Positions 62,385-64,000 of a stretch of DNA of 64,000 nucleotides are shown here, in pieces (position 1 is the stretch's first letter; the number at the start of each line of letters is the position of its first letter). Below the pieces are notes generated by a model. It saw only the letters and a list, made by a program, of their open reading frames with translations. It made no database searches and was not told the origin of the DNA. Source of the DNA: Locusta migratoria (Eukaryota; Arthropoda; Insecta; Orthoptera; Acrididae); the NCBI GenBank assembly GCA_026315105.1, contig CM048753.1, positions 70,487,547 to 70,551,546 on the forward strand. Direction: 5' to 3'. A program made the position numbers and the translations under genes.

Positions 62385-62682
62385 ATCAACACAGATTTTC
62401 TGTGAACGTTTGGGCAGGAATTGATGGTGATGTCTTGATTGGGCCTCATGTTCTTCCACCTACGCTCACTGGAGCACGTTATCATGATTTCATACGGGAT
62501 ACTCTACCTGTGCTGCTAGAACATGTGCCTTTACAAGTACGACAGAACATGTGGTTCATGCACGATGGAGCTCCTGCACATTTCAGTCGGCGTGTTCGTA
62601 CGCTTGTCGACAACAAATTCGGTGACCGATGGATTGGTAGAGGCGGACCAATTCCGTGGCCTCCACGCTCTTCTGACCTCTA
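62385..62682 (+). pseudogene. DD41D-type transposase fragment with second catalytic Asp
   Basis: From HQHRFSVNVWAGIDGDVLIG through PTLTGARYHDFIRDTLPVLL and MWFMHDGAPAHFSRRVRTLV to GPIPWPPRSSDLYP. The third catalytic Asp and the C-terminus are absent because the sequence switches to repeat H at 62683. The N-terminal half is also missing, as in the 9151 copy. Confidence 0.87.
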
Positions 62683-62785
62683 CCCTGTCTTCGGAACAGG
62701 AGCGGACGAACTAAGAGGCGAGGGATCTGCGAACTAGTTCGCGTTGTTCGCCTGTGGGAGAGCTCTTCCGAACTACTTCGTTGGT
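62683..62785 (+). repeat. Repeat H fragment
   Basis: GTCTTCGGAACAGGAGCGGA, AACTAAGAGGCGAGGGAT and the palindrome GCGAACTAGTTCGC (near 62729) match 18085-18185. Confidence 0.85.
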
Positions 62786-63477
62786 TGTAGTGTGTAGGGG
62801 ACTTTCACTGCCAAGACGTAAAATTACTACACAAGAAACTCGTTAGTCTGGAACGTCCCATTACTTTGGTAATTTTTCACCCGACTGTTATCGCTTGTGA
62901 ATAGCGGAAAAAAAACTCCAGTGTAAAGTGTCCCGCCTTGAGACTCTTACGGCCCGTTAGAGCGGGAACAATAGCGTCGGCTGGTGTCTGGAGAACAGAG
63001 AGAAGAGCGGTTTTGCTGGCGGGTGACAGTAAACAGGCGACACACTAGGCGTTTACTGGCTGACACTGGAGGTTTTTGCCAGCGTCGCGGAATTCCGTCA
63101 ACAAGAGCGACGCGGGCCACAAAAAGCAGCAGCTGGGACTGGGAGGCTAGACGGCCACTTGTAGCGGACGCGACACGCTGGGCTGGGGAGCCACGCTCCA
63201 GCTAACGACCCCTCCAGTGTGACGTCACCGCTGTGACGTCATCTCGACACCGCGCCGCGCCCCTGGCGGGTGGCGTCAGCGGCCCGGCGTGGCAAGTGAC
63301 GTCACACCTCGCCCAGCGGCGGCCGTGTGTTGCAGTGGGCGGCTAGGCAGGAGCGTCAGGCGTACCGCCGCAGCCTGACCAGAAATATCCGATGCTGAGT
63401 TAGGCGCACCAAGGCACTTCTGTACTCCGTAAAGCCCATTTCAAACGATGAAAAAAAAATGAACAAGATAAATAATA
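62786..63477. promoter_or_regulatory. CpG-rich segment with three CRE-type octamers (candidate regulatory region)
   Basis: About 62950-63390 is GC- and CpG-rich compared with its AT-rich surroundings. TGACGTCA occurs exactly at 63220-63227, 63234-63241 and 63297-63304. Such clustering is typical of CREB/ATF-responsive promoters, and CpG-rich DNA is common at promoters. No TATA box or downstream gene is evident, so this may be a promoter edge, an LTR piece or chance. Confidence 0.35.
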
Positions 63478-63610
63478 GAATGAAACTTCACTCTGCAGCG
63501 GAGTGTGCGCTGATATGAAACTTCCTGGCAGATTAAAATTATGTGTCGGAACCGGGACTCGAACCTGGGACCTTTGCCTTTCGCGGGCAAGCGCACTACC
63601 GACTGTGCTA

Positions 63611-63612
<2 letters not shown>
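63478..63612 (-). mobile_element. SINE family C copy, truncated at a poly(T) tract
   Basis: Minus orientation: GAAACTTCCTGGCAGATTAA, GGAACCGGGACTCGAACCTG (B box in complement) and GCACTACCGACTGTGCTA. The rest of the head is replaced by poly(T). Confidence 0.88.
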
Positions 63613-63656
<44 letters not shown>

Positions 63657-63703
63657 CTTTCGCTAATAGTGAACATGCAAGTCGCGCACTTTACCGCAAG
63701 ACC

Positions 63704-63735
<32 letters not shown>

Positions 63736-63840
63736 CATCGCCTTTAAACGAAAGATCTTCTGACGGTAAATAAAAAACTTCTTCTTGGTTTATGTACTGG
63801 GTGCCACTTGTTGTTCTCCTCTTTTTTTTTTTTTTTTTCG
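63613..63840. repeat. Three poly(T) tracts
   Basis: T runs at 63613-63656, 63707-63735 and about 63821-63838, with short unrelated sequence between. Confidence 0.93.
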
Positions 63841-64000
63841 TGGTCTTCGCAGCAGACTGTCCTCACGCAGTGCTCTTCTTCGCGTGGTTTATATCTATGT
63901 TATAATCCCCAAACACTAAGCTTGGTCTCGTGTTCGTCATCTGCCTGTCTCGTTGCTTATTTTGACTTCTCGTAGCCCTGTGCGTTACAGTCGGCGGAGC
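63841..64000. other. Unassigned end of window
   Basis: Nothing firm. CGTGGTCTTCGCAGCAGACTG near 63839 faintly resembles the RTE 3' end but is not convincing. Confidence 0.3.

Larger units (their letters stand above)
61241..62682 (+). mobile_element. DD41D-type Tc1/mariner element, split by a CR1 LINE
   Basis: The first 42 bp of the left terminal repeat (61241-61282) are separated from the rest (62223 onward, ACACAAAGAAAGAAAGTATG) by the LINE at 61283-62222. A few bases of the repeat (TCCTCAC region) are missing at the junction. The right part carries transposase code and ends abruptly at 62682, where repeat H sequence begins. Confidence 0.87.

Noticed and set aside
63503..63773. Phe-rich frames at the right end
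   Set aside because: Produced by poly(T) tracts after a truncated SINE.

Overview
This window looks like 64 kb of repeat-rich intergenic or intronic DNA from a large arthropod genome. I infer an insect, plausibly an orthopteran (grasshopper or locust type). The reasons are the absence of any operon-like or compact gene layout, several tRNA-derived SINE families, RTE, CR1/L2-like and Jockey LINEs, a Penelope-like element, Tc1/mariner relatives, long foldback elements and many homopolymer and dinucleotide runs. I found no intact host protein-coding gene and no independent tRNA or rRNA gene. Every recognisable protein is a broken transposon protein, and every tRNA-like sequence sits at the head of a SINE.

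Layout. 1-7 kb: a SINE split by a foldback element, an RTE LINE, an inverted SINE cluster and a CR1-like LINE whose 3' UTR carries another foldback. 7-11 kb: diverged modular repeats, an internally deleted DD41D-type Tc1/mariner element with a SINE in it, and two more SINEs. 12-19 kb: a CR1 copy split by a SINE, then large modular repeats with AGTTCGCGACC arrays and recurrent TGACGTCA boxes. 20-30 kb: a 108-bp tandem repeat, an internally deleted RTE, an RNase H-bearing LINE tail, CR1 copies with a Tc1 insertion, and a 690-bp terminal-inverted-repeat element. 31-36 kb: SINE dimers, RTE and CR1 pieces, and a Penelope-like element inside a SINE. 37-40.3 kb: one near full-length RTE LINE with few inactivating changes. 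41-46 kb: mariner copies, an RTE inside a palindrome, and a CR1 copy. 47-49 kb: a locally duplicated block hit by SINEs, and two foldbacks. 49.5-52 kb: a GC-rich Jockey LINE containing a MITE-like insertion. 53-56.6 kb: SINE multimers and a second CR1 family. 56.6-60.3 kb: AT-rich DNA and a foldback. 60.7-62.7 kb: two more DD41D pieces, one split by a CR1 LINE. 62.8-64 kb: CpG-rich DNA with three CRE-type octamers, then a SINE and poly(T) tracts.

The insertions can be ordered because many have clear target-site duplications, and several have an undisrupted relative elsewhere in the window. The signal I find most worth following is a recurring hammerhead-ribozyme-like fold (NNGANGA, a U, stem II, GAAA, then ACNNGUH). 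It occurs in arms of foldback elements, near a Penelope-like terminus and in isolated spots. The best example is at 558-590. All examples carry an extra U after position A9 and several have core changes, so activity is an open question.
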